Assembly (NCBI RefSeq): GCF_014201115.1 | Contig: NZ_JACHDO010000001.1 | Span: forward strand, 3,534,001-3,598,000 | Direction of reading: 5' to 3' | DNA from: Nocardiopsis metallicus | GTDB taxonomy: Bacteria; Actinomycetota; Actinomycetes; Streptosporangiales; Streptosporangiaceae | Length of the DNA stretch: 64,000 bases | In this document: positions 24,427 through 36,321 of the stretch, piece by piece | How positions within the stretch are numbered: the stretch's first letter is position 1 | How the letters are laid out: each line of letters opens with the position of its first letter | The notes under the pieces: model-generated | Seen by the model: the letters and a program-made list of their open reading frames with translations, nothing else | Told to the model about the DNA's origin: nothing | Database searches by the model: none | Position numbers and translations under genes: made by a program

Positions 24427-27345
24427 ATGGCACAACCACGAGGCCGTCCCTCCCCCGCTCCGGACCCCCACGGGTCCCCACAAGCAGAACCCGGGCACGC
24501 ACGCCCCCGGACCCGCACCGCCCTGGGCCTGCTCGCCACCGCCTCCGCCCTGGTGGTCGGCGGTGCGACCCTGGCGGTCACCGGTACCGGCACGGGCGCC
24601 GCACCGGCCTCCGCCGACAGCGCCGCCGAGGTCCCGGTCGGCTCGGGCAGCTACACCACCACCCGCCCCGCAGGCGCCTCTGGCCCTTCCGACCTCAACG
24701 GCGCCCCGGTCTCCCCCAAGGTCACCGACGACCACACCGGCCCGGCCCCCACCAACGAGTGGTGGTCCTCGCTGATCTTCCAGCGCTACCCCGACAACCC
24801 GCACGGCGAGAACCTCTTCGCCCACCCCCTGAGCTTCAACCCCCACTCGGGCGGGCTCGACATGGGCTACCCCGACTCCCACCGGCTCGTCGGCGACGAC
24901 CTCAAGTACGAGTACACCGCCGTCACCGACCTCACCCTCGGCGCCGCCGGACTGGACTCCCCCGACACCCGCACCGCCGACAGCGGCGACTGGACGGTCA
25001 CCGCGCACTGGGAGGGCGGCGGGGCCCAGCTGCGCGTGACCATCGGCCAGGGGCTGCCCTTCGCCTACGCGGAGACCGGAGGTGCCGCCGCCGAGGTGAC
25101 CTTCCAGGGCTCCCCCGACATCTGGCACGAGGACGGCTCCACCATCGGCGCCACCGTCAACGGCCGCCACTACGCCCTCTTCTCGCCCTCGGGCTCCCCC
25201 TGGACCGTCTCCGGTGACACGCTCACCGCCGACACCGGGGACGAGGGGTACTACTCGGCGGCCGTCCTGCCCTCCCCCGAGGACCTGGACGCCTTCGCCC
25301 CCTACGCCCACTCCCACGTCACCGGCTCCCTCGTGGAGTACGACTACGACGAGTCCGCGGCCACCCTCACCAGCACCTACCAGCTCCAGACCGAGGCCAG
25401 GGAGGGCGAGGAGACCGGCACCCTCACCGCGCTCTACCCCCATCAGTGGGCACATGTCAGCGGCGACCTCACCGACCTCGCCTACGTCTCGCCGCGCGGT
25501 GAGATGCGGGTGTCCGAGGGCACCTCCTTCACCACCGAGCTCACAACCCAGGGCATCATGCCCAGCCTGCCCACCGTCGACAGCGCCGACCACGACCGGA
25601 TGGCCGCCCTGATCGACGAGGTCCTCGCCGGGGAGGAGCTCTTCCCCGAGCCCGGCGACACGTACTGGGACGGCAAGGCCATGGGCCGTCTGGCCCAGCT
25701 GATCCCCGTCGCCGACTCCATCGGCCACACCGGGGCCCGCGACGAACTCCTGTCGCTGGTCCAGGGCCGTCTGGAGGACTGGCTGACCGCGGGCGGAACC
25801 CGCCAGTTCCACTACGACGCCGAGTGGGGCACCATACTCGGCTACCCCGACAGCTTCGGGGCCGCCACCGAGCTCAACGACCACGACTTCCACTACGGCT
25901 ACTTCGTCTCGGCCGCCGCCGTTGTCGCCCGCTACGATCGCGACTGGGCCGACGAGGACGCCTGGGGCGGCATGATCCGCCTGCTCATCCAGGACGTGGC
26001 CGGAACCGACCCCGACGGCGACATGTTCCCGCGCCTGCGCTCCTTCTCCCCCTACGCCGGGCACGGCTGGGCCTCCGGCCACGCCGGGTTCGCCGCGGGC
26101 AACAACCAGGAGTCCTCCTCCGAGGGCATGCACTTCGCCGCCGCCACCGCCCACTTCGGCGCGCTGACCGGCGACGAGGAACTGCGCGACCTCGGCGTGT
26201 ACCTGCACACCACCCAGGCCTCCACCATCGCCCGCTACTGGCAGAACGCTGGCGGCGACACCTTCCCCGAGGACTACCCCGAGGACGTCGTCGGCATGGT
26301 CTGGGGCGACGGCGGCGACTACCGCATCTGGTGGGACGGCGGCCACGAGGAGCACTACGGCATCAACTACCTGCCCATCACCGCGGGCTCGCTGTACCTG
26401 GGGCACGACCCCGAGCACGCCGGTGCGATGTACGAGTCCCTCGTGGCCAAGCTCGGCGGGGAGCCCGAGATCTGGCGCGACATCCACTGGGCGCACCGCG
26501 CGCTCTCCGACGGCGAGGACGCCCTGCGGATGTTCGAGGAGCAGTGGGACACCTACGAACCCGAGGCGGGCAGCTCCAAGCCGCACACCTACCAGTGGGT
26601 CTCCACCCTCGCCGAGGTCGGCACCGTGGACGCGTCCGTGACCGCGGACACCGCCCACTACGCGGTGTTCGACAACGGCGCCGAACGCGCCTACACGGCC
26701 TTCAACCCGGGGGCCTCACCGCTCACGGTGACCTTCTCCGACGGCACAACGCTCCAGGTCGAGCCGGGAGCCCTGGGCTCCACCGTGGGAGAGGGCGGCG
26801 GAGGCGACCCCGGCAACGGGGACGGCCCCGGCCCCGGTCCGGGGCCGGGCGAGGGCAACGTGGGCGACGGCACCCTCCACCTGACGGACACGAGGCTCTC
26901 CACCGGCCCGAGCGGCACCGAGGGCACGATCACGGTACCGGGCGCGGACGGGCAGAACCACGACGGCGCCCCGCCTTCGGACAGCGTGGTACTCGAACTC
27001 GAGGACCTCACCGGGTCCTTCACCGGCGGCTCCACGTCCTTCGCCCTGCCGGTGGACTCCGGAAACGGGATCGGCAACGCCGTGCAGGTGCGGGTCTCCT
27101 ACGACTTCGACGGTGACGGCTCACACGACCGGGAGGAGATCTACCACTACTTCGCCACCGACGACCTGCCCGGCTGGGAGAACTACACCCAGGCTCAGGG
27201 CCTGAGTTCCAGCGACGGATCGTTCGCGGACCTGGACGGCGGATCCGTGCGCGTGGAGATCTGGAGCGCCCTGGGCGGCCAGGCCTCACAGGTCCGCGTC
27301 GGCGGCCAGGAAGGCGCCACACTGGGCATTCCCTTCACCGACTGA
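24427..27345 (+). CDS. Secreted GH81 endo-beta-1,3-glucanase with CBM56-like domain
   Basis: The 972-residue protein has a long signal sequence with two RTR-type Arg stretches, a hydrophobic core (ALGLLATASALVVGGATLAV) and an APASA-DS cleavage-like site near residue 63. The body is glycoside hydrolase family 81: NEWWSSLIFQRYPD, ELNDHDFHYGYFVSAAAVVA (acidic residues 485 and 487), and NNQESSSEGMHFAAA with Glu562 and Glu566 at the places of catalytic acids in the family. A Gly/Pro linker near 785-810 precedes a C-terminal domain with VRVSYDFDGDGSHDREEIYH and VRVEIWSALGGQ, like CBM56 beta-1,3-glucan-binding modules. It would degrade fungal or algal beta-1,3-glucan outside the cell. The LacI-type operator suggests sugar-controlled expression. 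Confidence 0.93.
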   Translation: MAQPRGRPSPAPDPHGSPQAEPGHARPRTRTALGLLATASALVVGGATLAVTGTGTGAAPASADSAAEVPVGSGSYTTTRPAGASGPSDLNGAPVSPKVTDDHTGPAPTNEWWSSLIFQRYPDNPHGENLFAHPLSFNPHSGGLDMGYPDSHRLVGDDLKYEYTAVTDLTLGAAGLDSPDTRTADSGDWTVTAHWEGGGAQLRVTIGQGLPFAYAETGGAAAEVTFQGSPDIWHEDGSTIGATVNGRHYALFSPSGSPWTVSGDTLTADTGDEGYYSAAVLPSPEDLDAFAPYAHSHVTGSLVEYDYDESAATLTSTYQLQTEAREGEETGTLTALYPHQWAHVSGDLTDLAYVSPRGEMRVSEGTSFTTELTTQGIMPSLPTVDSADHDRMAALIDEVLAGEELFPEPGDTYWDGKAMGRLAQLIPVADSIGHTGARDELLSLVQGRLEDWLTAGGTRQFHYDAEWGTILGYPDSFGAATELNDHDFHYGYFVSAAAVVARYDRDWADEDAWGGMIRLLIQDVAGTDPDGDMFPRLRSFSPYAGHGWASGHAGFAAGNNQESSSEGMHFAAATAHFGALTGDEELRDLGVYLHTTQASTIARYWQNAGGDTFPEDYPEDVVGMVWGDGGDYRIWWDGGHEEHYGINYLPITAGSLYLGHDPEHAGAMYESLVAKLGGEPEIWRDIHWAHRALSDGEDALRMFEEQWDTYEPEAGSSKPHTYQWVSTLAEVGTVDASVTADTAHYAVFDNGAERAYTAFNPGASPLTVTFSDGTTLQVEPGALGSTVGEGGGGDPGNGDGPGPGPGPGEGNVGDGTLHLTDTRLSTGPSGTEGTITVPGADGQNHDGAPPSDSVVLELEDLTGSFTGGSTSFALPVDSGNGIGNAVQVRVSYDFDGDGSHDREEIYHYFATDDLPGWENYTQAQGLSSSDGSFADLDGGSVRVEIWSALGGQASQVRVGGQEGATLGIPFTD

Positions 27346-27380
27346 CCGTCAGCGCGTCCGCGCGCCCCCGCTTCCCCCTG

Positions 27381-27408
27381 GGCGGGGCCGCCTCCGAGCG
27401 GCCCCGCC
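27381..27408 (+). terminator. Hairpin terminator after the glucanase gene
   Basis: Arms GGCGGGGCCGC (27381-27391) and GCGGCCCCGCC (27398-27408) pair perfectly around six bases, 35 bases after the stop. A second, overlapping CCTCCGAGCGG/CCGCTCGGAGG pairing is possible. Confidence 0.68.
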
Positions 27409-27557
27409 ACCGCTCGGAGGCGTTCCTCCCCGTCTGGTCACGGGGAGGAAAAACCCTCCCCACAGACCGTGCGAAACCCCCCAGTCGCACGACTCACACA
27501 CGCCCAACCACGCGCCCCCGTACGTTTCAGTCTCTGGCACAGGCCAGAATTACGGAC

Positions 27558-30053
<2,496 letters not shown>

Positions 30054-30065
30054 GTTTCGCGCAAC

Positions 30066-30105
30066 ATGCCGTGCACACGGGTGTGCTTACCTGTGTGCAC
30101 GGCAT
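30066..30105 (+). terminator. Hairpin terminator after parC
   Basis: Arms ATGCCGTGCACACGGG (30066-30081) and CCTGTGTGCACGGCAT (30090-30105) pair with a single G-T wobble around eight bases. It begins 13 bases after the parC stop and ends 36 bases before the carbonic anhydrase start. Confidence 0.7.
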
Positions 30106-30141
30106 CGCCGCGCACCCGAGAGACATAGGGAGTTACACAAC

Positions 30142-30672
30142 CTGAGCGCTAACACCGACGCCACCCCTCCCCCAGGGCCGTTCGACGACGTCTTCGGCGC
30201 CAACGCCGCCTACATCGAGGAGTTCTCACTCACCGGCCTCAAGCCGCTGGCGGCACGCGGCCTCGCCCTGGTGACCTGTATGGACTCCAGGATCGAGCCG
30301 CTGGACATGCTCGGCCTGAAGCCGGGTGACGCGAAGATCCTGCGGAACGCGGGCGCCCGGGTCACCGACGACACCCTGCGTACCCTGGTCCTGGCCGTGT
30401 ACCTGCTGGGGGTCGAACGCGTGCTGGTCCTGCCGCACACCCGCTGCAAGATGGCGTCGGTGGAGAACGACGACGTCGTGCACGACCTCATCATGAGCGA
30501 GTACGGCGTGGACACACGCAGCCTGGAGTTCCACACCGACAACGACCAGTTGGGCGCGCTCAAGCACGACCTGGAGCGCATCAGGCACCACCCGCTGCTG
30601 CCCAAGGGCCTGCCGGTGGCCGGTGCGATCTACGACGTGGACAGCGGGAAGGTCACCCCGACCGGCCTCTGA
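30142..30672 (+). CDS. Beta-class carbonic anhydrase
   Basis: The 176-residue protein has the beta-carbonic anhydrase zinc and catalytic residues: VTCMDSRIEPLDMLGL (Cys with the Asp-Arg dyad), RNAGARVTDD, and the second metal pair in LPHTRCKM (His and Cys). It would interconvert CO2 and bicarbonate. The frame has no ATG, GTG or TTG start before the CMDSR motif except a GTG two codons earlier, which would remove the N-terminal helix (FDDVFGANAAYIEEF). The best start is CTG at 30142, nine bases after GGGAG. Non-canonical initiation is therefore inferred. HTRCKM replaces the common HTDCGM, so activity may differ from standard enzymes. Confidence 0.82.
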   Translation: MSANTDATPPPGPFDDVFGANAAYIEEFSLTGLKPLAARGLALVTCMDSRIEPLDMLGLKPGDAKILRNAGARVTDDTLRTLVLAVYLLGVERVLVLPHTRCKMASVENDDVVHDLIMSEYGVDTRSLEFHTDNDQLGALKHDLERIRHHPLLPKGLPVAGAIYDVDSGKVTPTGL

Positions 30673-30849
30673 TCCGGGCTGCGCTCCGTGGGTGAAGGTG
30701 TCGTGGCGGCCGGGCGCGGGGATCACTCCTGTGGGTGGTCGAACCACCCGCCCCCGGGCCCCGCACCCGCCTCGTCCATCCCCCGGGAATGCGATCACCC
30801 CCGTGACCGTTGAGACCCGGGACGGTGTGACACCGTCGAGAGGAGCACC

Positions 30850-31176
30850 GTGGAAGAGAGCACCTACGACACCTTCAACCAGGCCCGTATGTTCCTGGAG
30901 CTGGGCGATCCCATCTACGCCGCCCGCACCCTGGAACCCGTCGTGGAGAACGAACCGGGCAGCCGTTCCCTGTTGGAACTGCTGGGGCGCGCCTATTTCC
31001 AGTCCGCACAGCTCAACAAGGCAGAGTCGACCTTCCGCAAACTCATCGAACTCGACCCGGTGGACAACTGGGCGCACATCGCCCTGGCCCGCACCCTGGA
31101 GCGGCAGAGCCGCCACGAGGAGGCGGCCACCTACCGCCGCATGTACTCGGTGATGACCGGCGGTTCCCTGGACTGA
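30850..31176 (+). CDS. Small tetratricopeptide-repeat protein
   Basis: The 108-residue protein consists of helical pairs with TPR spacing: FNQARMFLELGDPIYAARTL, LLELLGRAYFQSAQLNKAES and WAHIALARTLERQSRHEEAA. TPR domains mediate protein binding; no enzymatic motif is present. The GTG start follows GAGAGGAGCACC. It is a stand-alone gene between carbonic anhydrase and the cysteine-desulfhydrase-like gene on the same strand, and partners are not evident. Similar short TPR proteins are widespread in actinomycetes. Confidence 0.85.
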   Translation: MEESTYDTFNQARMFLELGDPIYAARTLEPVVENEPGSRSLLELLGRAYFQSAQLNKAESTFRKLIELDPVDNWAHIALARTLERQSRHEEAATYRRMYSVMTGGSLD

Positions 31177-31270
31177 CCACCGCCGCCGCGAGGCCGGGTC
31201 CCCGTGACCCGGCCCTTCGTGTGCGCGGAGCGGTCCGCTCCGGCGGAATCGTCGGGATCGGCCCGGTCGA

Positions 31271-32428
31271 GTGCCGGATAACCTGCAAGGCATGGCTCCC
31301 ACCGCAGACAGTCCAGACCCGGGGATCCCCTGGGTCGACCGATGTTCCGACAGTGTCCGGTCCTGGGCCGACGAGGCCGTCCGGAAGGTGATAGCGGACG
31401 ACACCCGTTCGGCCGACACCCACCTGCACGTGTTCCCGCTGCCCCCGGAATGGGGCATCGACCTGTACCTCAAGGACGAGTCGGTGCACCCCACCGGCAG
31501 TCTGAAGCACCGGCTGGCGCGGTCACTGTTCCTGTACGGGCTGGCCAACGGGTGGATCACCGAGGGAACCACGATCGTGGAGGCCAGTTCGGGTTCCACG
31601 GCGGTCTCGGAGGCCTACTTCGCCCAGTTGATCGGGCTGGACTTCATCACGGTGGTGCCGCGCAAGACCAGCCCGGAGAAGATCGCGCTGATCGAGCGCT
31701 ACGGCGGCCGCTGCCACTTCGTGGACAACCCCCCGGACATGTACACCGAGGCCGAGCGCCTGGCCGCCGAGACCGGCGGCCACTACATGGACCAGTTCAC
31801 CTACGCCGAGCGGGCCACGGACTGGCGGGGCAACAACAACATCGCCGAGTCGATCTTCGAGCAGCTCGCCATGGAGCGCCACCCCTGCCCGGACTGGGTC
31901 GTGGTGGGCGCGGGCACGGGCGGCACCTCGGCGACCATCGGGCGCTACCTGCGTTACCGGCGCCTGCACACGCGCCTGGCCGTGGTGGACCCGGAGAACT
32001 CGGCGTTCTTCCCCGGCTGGGTGACCGGTGCCGCCGACTACGCCACCGGTATGCCCTCCAGGATCGAGGGCATCGGCCGCCCCCGCATGGAGCCGAGTTT
32101 CGTGCCCTCGGTGATCGACCTGATGATGCCGGTGCCGGACGCCGCGAGCATCGCCGCGATGCGTCACCTGAACGACCTCACCGGCCGGTGCGCGGGCGGC
32201 TCGACCGGCACCAACCTGTGGGGCGTGTGGCACCTGGTCGCCAGGATGCTCCGTGAGGGCCGCGGGGGCAGCGTGGTCACCCTGATCTGCGACGGCGGCG
32301 AAAGGTACCAGCACAGCTACTACAACGACGACTGGGTGTCGGAGCGGGGCCTTGACCCCACCCCCTACCGGGCCGCCATCGACCGTTTCTTCGCCGACGG
32401 GGTCTGGGAACCGCCGAAGGCCCCCTGA
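31271..32428 (+). CDS. PLP-dependent cysteine synthase/desulfhydrase family enzyme (Cds1-like)
   Basis: The 385-residue protein belongs to the fold type II PLP enzymes. The PLP lysine is in [14 protein letters not shown], the substrate loop is [15 protein letters not shown], and the phosphate-binding loop is [18 protein letters not shown]. The segments [20 protein letters not shown] and [10 protein letters not shown] closely recall mycobacterial Cds1, which degrades cysteine to pyruvate, ammonia and hydrogen sulfide. Function as a desulfhydrase rather than a synthase is an inference from that resemblance. GTG at 31271 is given; ATG at 31292 is an alternative start. A hairpin follows the stop. 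Confidence 0.85.
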   Translation: MPDNLQGMAPTADSPDPGIPWVDRCSDSVRSWADEAVRKVIADDTRSADTHLHVFPLPPEWGIDLYLKDESVHPTGSLKHRLARSLFLYGLANGWITEGTTIVEASSGSTAVSEAYFAQLIGLDFITVVPRKTSPEKIALIERYGGRCHFVDNPPDMYTEAERLAAETGGHYMDQFTYAERATDWRGNNNIAESIFEQLAMERHPCPDWVVVGAGTGGTSATIGRYLRYRRLHTRLAVVDPENSAFFPGWVTGAADYATGMPSRIEGIGRPRMEPSFVPSVIDLMMPVPDAASIAAMRHLNDLTGRCAGGSTGTNLWGVWHLVARMLREGRGGSVVTLICDGGERYQHSYYNDDWVSERGLDPTPYRAAIDRFFADGVWEPPKAP

Positions 32429-32464
32429 CGGGGAACGGTCGGCGCAGAGCACGGCAGCGGACAG

Positions 32465-32506
32465 CGAGGGGCGCCCGCGCCGACGGATCGGTCCGGGCAC
32501 CCCTCG
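32465..32506. terminator. Hairpin between convergent cds1-like gene and parE
   Basis: Arms CGAGGGGCGCCCG (32465-32477) and CGGGCACCCCTCG (32494-32506) pair at 12 of 13 positions around 16 bases. It lies between two convergent genes and may end both transcripts. Confidence 0.62.
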
Positions 32507-32527
32507 TCAGTACCGCTCGGGTACCGC

Positions 32528-34633
32528 CTAGGCGTCGATGCGCTCCAGGTCGAGCTCCTGGGCGCCCTCCTGGATGAACTTGCGACGCGGGGCCACCTCG
32601 TTGCCCATCAGCAGGTTGAACACGGACGCGGCCTCCTCGGCCTGCTCCACCCGGATCCGGCGCAGGGTGCGGTGGCGCGGGTCCATGGTGGTCTCGGCGA
32701 GCTGGTCGGCGTCCATCTCACCCAGGCCCTTGTACCGCTGCACCGGCTCCTTCCAGGAGATCTTGCGCTTCTCCAGGTCCAGCAGGGTGCGCTCGAGCTC
32801 GGCGTCCGAGTAGGTGTAGATGTAGCGGTCCTCGGGCTTGGCCCCGCGCTTGCGCCGAACGTTGGTCAGCTCGATGCGGTGCAGCGGCGGCACCGCCGCG
32901 TACACCCGCCCGGCCTCCAGCATCGGCCGCATGTACCGGTAGATGAGGGTGAGCAGCAGACAGCGGATGTGCGCGCCGTCGACGTCGGCGTCGGCCATGA
33001 GGATCAGGCGACCGTAGCGGGCCGCGTCGAGGTCGAAGGTCCGCCCCGAACCGGCCCCGATGACCTGGAGGATCGCGGCGCACTCGGCGTTCTTGAGCAT
33101 GTCCGCGACCGAGGACTTCTGCACGTTGAGGATCTTGCCGCGGATGGGCAGCAGCGCCTGGAACTCCGAGTCGCGGGCGAGCTTGGCGGTGCCCAGCGCG
33201 GAGTCACCCTCGACGATGAACAGCTCGCTGTGCTCCAGCCCCTCGCTGCGGCAGTCCACCAGCTTGGCGGGCAGGGCCGAACTCTCCAGGGCGTTCTTGC
33301 GGCGCTGGGTCTCCCGCTGCTGCCGGGCGGCCAGGCGCGCCTTGGCGGCGCCCACGACCTTCTCCATGACGGTACGGGCCTTGGCCTTCTCCGCCTTCTT
33401 GGTGGAGGTGAGGAACTCGCGGAGCTCCTTGCCGACCACCTGGGAGACGATCCGGGAGGCCGCGGAGGTACCGAGGATCTCCTTGGTCTGACCCTCGAAC
33501 TGCGGCTCGGGCAGGCGCACGGTGACGACCGCGGTCAGCCCTTCCTGGGTGTCGTCCTTGGTGACCGGGTCGTCGCTGTTCTTGAGCAGCTTGGTGGCGC
33601 GCAGCTGGTCGTTGATCACCCGGACCAGGGCCCGCTCGAAGCCGTTGATGTGGGTGCCGCCCTTGGGGGTGGCGATCACGTTGACGAAGGAGCGCACGGT
33701 GGTGTCGTAGCCGGTGCCCCAGCGCAGGGCCACGTCCACGTCCAGGCGGCGCTCGACGTCGGCGGGCACCATGTGGCCGGACTCGTCCAGTACCGGGACG
33801 GTCTCGGTGAAGTTGCCCGAGCCCTGGATGCGCAGGACGTCGCTGACCGGGTCGTCCGGGGCGAGGAAGGTGCAGAACTCGCTGACCCCGCCGTCGAAGC
33901 GGAAGTCCTCGGTGTAGGCGGGCTCGCCCTCGGCGCGCTCGTCGCGCACCGCGATGGTCAGCCCGGGTACGAGGAAGGCGGTCTGGCGGGCCCGGTCGAG
34001 GAGGTTCTGCCGGGCGATCTCGGCGTCCTTGAGGAAGATCTGCATGTCCGGCCAGAACCGGATGCGGGTGCCGGTGATCTTCTTGGCGACCTTGCGGATC
34101 TGCTCCAGGCCGGAGACCGGCGTGAACTCGGCGTCGGGGCCCTCGCCGGCGAAGCGTCCGGCGATGCCGCGGCGGAAGCTGATGGCGTGGGTGTGCCCCT
34201 GGCGGTCGATCTCCACGTCCACCCGGGCGGACAGGGCGTTGACGACGGAGGCGCCGACGCCGTGCAGGCCGCCGGCGGCGGTGTAGGAGGTGGAGCCGAA
34301 CTTGCCGCCCGCGTGGAGCTTGGTCATGACCAGCTCGACACCGGGCAGGCCGGACTTGGGCTCGGTGTCCACGGGGATGCCGCGGCCGTCGTCCTTGACG
34401 GAGACGGAGCCGTCGCTGTGCAGGGTCACGTCGATGCGTCCGCAGAAGCCGCCCAGGGCCTCGTCGACGGAGTTGTCGATGATCTCCCACATGCAGTGCG
34501 TGAGGCCACGGCTGTCGGTGGACCCGATGTACATGCCCGGCCGTTTGCGCACCGCCTCGAGGCCTTCGAGGACCGACAGGTGCCGGGCGGAGTAGTCCCC
34601 GGGATCGTGGACGGCTGCGGTCAAGGCGGTCAC
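32528..34633 (-). CDS. parE: DNA topoisomerase IV subunit B (ParE)
   Basis: The 701-residue protein has the GHKL ATPase (EIIDNSVDEALGGFCG, DDGRGIPVDTEPKSGLPG, YTAAGGLHGVGASVVNALS), the transducer region (KGGTHINGFERALVRVIND) and the TOPRIM domain (LFIVEGDSALGTAKLARD, LILMADADVDGAHIRCLLL, RYKGLGEMDADQLAETTMD). It supplies ATP hydrolysis to ParC. Reading SALGTAK where GyrB usually has SAGGSAK supports ParE assignment. The start is GTG, with AGGAG about eight bases upstream. In Streptomyces parE also neighbours hrdB, as here. Confidence 0.94.
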   Translation of the reverse strand: MTALTAAVHDPGDYSARHLSVLEGLEAVRKRPGMYIGSTDSRGLTHCMWEIIDNSVDEALGGFCGRIDVTLHSDGSVSVKDDGRGIPVDTEPKSGLPGVELVMTKLHAGGKFGSTSYTAAGGLHGVGASVVNALSARVDVEIDRQGHTHAISFRRGIAGRFAGEGPDAEFTPVSGLEQIRKVAKKITGTRIRFWPDMQIFLKDAEIARQNLLDRARQTAFLVPGLTIAVRDERAEGEPAYTEDFRFDGGVSEFCTFLAPDDPVSDVLRIQGSGNFTETVPVLDESGHMVPADVERRLDVDVALRWGTGYDTTVRSFVNVIATPKGGTHINGFERALVRVINDQLRATKLLKNSDDPVTKDDTQEGLTAVVTVRLPEPQFEGQTKEILGTSAASRIVSQVVGKELREFLTSTKKAEKAKARTVMEKVVGAAKARLAARQQRETQRRKNALESSALPAKLVDCRSEGLEHSELFIVEGDSALGTAKLARDSEFQALLPIRGKILNVQKSSVADMLKNAECAAILQVIGAGSGRTFDLDAARYGRLILMADADVDGAHIRCLLLTLIYRYMRPMLEAGRVYAAVPPLHRIELTNVRRKRGAKPEDRYIYTYSDAELERTLLDLEKRKISWKEPVQRYKGLGEMDADQLAETTMDPRHRTLRRIRVEQAEEAASVFNLLMGNEVAPRRKFIQEGAQELDLERIDA

Positions 34634-35128
34634 TCGGACATCTCCTGCGTATCGAGGGCCATCGTGGCTGTGCGGTGCGTGCCCTTTGTACCGCGCCGCA
34701 CCGACGGTTGAGGGGGCCAGGCTACGGCCAGCCGGGAGCTTTGCCGTGGCACGGCCGCGTGTGGGCGGGGTCGTGTCCCCCGGATGCGGGTCGCCGGCGT
34801 CGTCGCCGAGGCCGCTGTGACGGGCTCCACAGACCGACGTGGGGGTCGGAACGGACCGACGTGGGGGTCGGACGGGCCTGCCCCGCGCGAGACTACCACC
34901 TCTGGTGGATGCGACCTGGATACTCCCGGTTTCCGGGGATAGCCGGGCCTTACCAAGGGGTACAACAAGGAGTAGAAACGACGTCCATCAAGAAGGGCCC
35001 CAAAGCGTGCCATCCAGGCATGAACCGGGCGGATTCCGCTGTCGGCGTACAGGGGAGCCGGTTGGGAACGTCTGGGTCGGGTTAGATGTTGTCAGAGGTG
35101 ACTAACGCCGAGTATTGAGGATGGCGAA
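34634..35128. other. Intergenic region between divergent parE and DUF7455 genes
   Basis: These 495 bases contain no recognised gene. They hold the pair of tandem hairpins at 34834-34871 and, near the DUF7455 start, promoter-like sequence (GGTTAGATGTTG). A 21-codon ATG frame at 35021-35086 has no ribosome-binding site or similarity. Confidence 0.6.
34834..34871. repeat. Two tandem copies of a small hairpin
   Basis: The 16-base unit CCGACGTGGGGGTCGG occurs at 34834-34849 and 34856-34871, a period of 22 bases. Each copy can form a CCGAC/GTCGG stem. It lies 200-240 bases upstream of the parE start and about 260 bases before the DUF7455 gene. Two helical-turn spacing is compatible with a protein-binding site. 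Confidence 0.6.
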
Positions 35129-35353
35129 GTGACTGGAACCCTTGCCCCCACTCAGCCGCTGACGGCTGCTGACCGCTGCGACCGCTGTGGCGCACAGGCG
35201 TACGTCCGGGTGCTGCTTAACTCTGGCGGCGAACTCCTGTTCTGTGCACACCACATGCGCAAGCACGACGACTCACTCCGCAAGATCGCCTCGGACATCC
35301 AGGACGAGACGGACAAGCTCACCGAGAGCAAGAAGGACGCGGAAGAGCGTTAG
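35129..35353 (+). CDS. DUF7455-type small zinc-ribbon protein
   Basis: The 74-residue protein has CDRCGAQAYVRVLLNSGGEL followed by LFCAHHMRKHDDSLRKIA, giving a CxxC...CxxH metal-binding pattern, and a charged C-terminal helix. It matches the small actinobacterial family recorded as DUF7455, often found near the principal sigma factor gene. The function is unknown. The GTG start has GAGG nine bases upstream, while an overlapping ATG there is out of frame and meets TGA at once. Confidence 0.85.
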   Translation: MTGTLAPTQPLTAADRCDRCGAQAYVRVLLNSGGELLFCAHHMRKHDDSLRKIASDIQDETDKLTESKKDAEER

Positions 35354-35498
35354 CCACGACGACCACGAAACGTCGACGGCGGTCCCCGGGGTATCGGGGG
35401 CCGCCGTCCTCGTTGTGCCGCCCTCGTTGCGCCGCTCTCGTCGTGAGGGGTGCGGATGCCCAGCGGGGTCAGGACCGGTTCGGGGGTGACCTCCGAGG

Positions 35499-36191
35499 TC
35501 AGTCCGCCAGCACCCGGTTGTGGTAGCGCGAGACCTCCTCGAACCCCGCTCCCCGGTACAGCCGCAGGGCGGCTTCGTTGTCGGCGACCACGCACAGGTA
35601 GGCGCGGCGGGCTCCCTTGTCGTGCGCCCAGGCCAGCAGGTCCGCCAGGATCGCCCCGGCCACCCCCCGGCCCCGTGCGGCGCGGGCGGTGACCATCCCG
35701 CAGATCGCCACCGACTCCCCGTCCAGCACCGCGCAGCCGCGGCCGTCCCCGCTCTCGTGGACCCCGTAGGCTGCGGTGACCCCGCTCAGGATGCGCACGA
35801 CGCCGTCGGCCCACTCCGGGGAGACGCCCGTCTCGGCGAAGAGCTCGGTCCAGCGCTCCGTCGGGCCGTCCGAGACCAGGGTCGCCCCCGGCCCCCGGGG
35901 ACGCTCGGTGAGCTCTCGGGCCAGCACCAGGGTGGGCTCCACCACCGCGTAGCCCTGCTCGGCCAGGCGTGCGTCCACGGCCTCCTCCCCCGGCCACACC
36001 TGCACGCAGGGACGCAGCCCGTGTCCGCGGTAGAACGCGGTGACCTCCGCGACGTCAGCACCGGGGTCCTCCACCAGGGCGCAGTTGGCCCGCTTGGTGA
36101 ACCCCTCCGCGAGCCCGAACCGCCAGCCGCCCCGCGACTCGCTGTGGAACGGGGGCCAGTCCCTGGTCACCCGTGCCGCCCATGCGTGCAT
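35499..36191 (-). CDS. GNAT-family N-acetyltransferase
   Basis: The 230-residue protein ends in a GNAT domain: GRGCAVLDGESVAICGMVTA, the acetyl-CoA loop ARAARGRGVAGAILADLLAW, and VVADNEAALRLYRGAGFEEV. The first half (RANCALVEDPGADVAEVTAF) is a diverged GNAT-like segment, so this may be a double-GNAT protein with one degenerate half. The substrate is unknown. ATG at 36191 has GAGGGAGCG eight bases upstream; a longer GTG reading adds 19 unlikely residues. It diverges from yaaA. Confidence 0.88.
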   Translation of the reverse strand: MHAWAARVTRDWPPFHSESRGGWRFGLAEGFTKRANCALVEDPGADVAEVTAFYRGHGLRPCVQVWPGEEAVDARLAEQGYAVVEPTLVLARELTERPRGPGATLVSDGPTERWTELFAETGVSPEWADGVVRILSGVTAAYGVHESGDGRGCAVLDGESVAICGMVTARAARGRGVAGAILADLLAWAHDKGARRAYLCVVADNEAALRLYRGAGFEEVSRYHNRVLAD

Positions 36192-36321
36192 GTTCGCTCC
36201 CTCACTGTCCCTGGTGTCGGAAGCGGCACATCCTATCCGGCCGGGCACGCCCTAACATGGGCAGGCCCCCACCGCACACGCCCCGTCCCACCCGAGACCG
36301 CACCCGCGACCTGGAGAGTTC

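Noticed and set aside
24370..26658. A 762-codon minus-strand frame opposite the glucanase
   Set aside because: It is Val/Gly-rich and carries no motif, while the plus-strand GH81 protein is unambiguous.
34972..35086. A short frame after AAGGAG upstream of the DUF7455 gene
   Set aside because: No start codon follows the AAGGAG at a usable distance, and the later ATG frame of 21 codons lacks a site.
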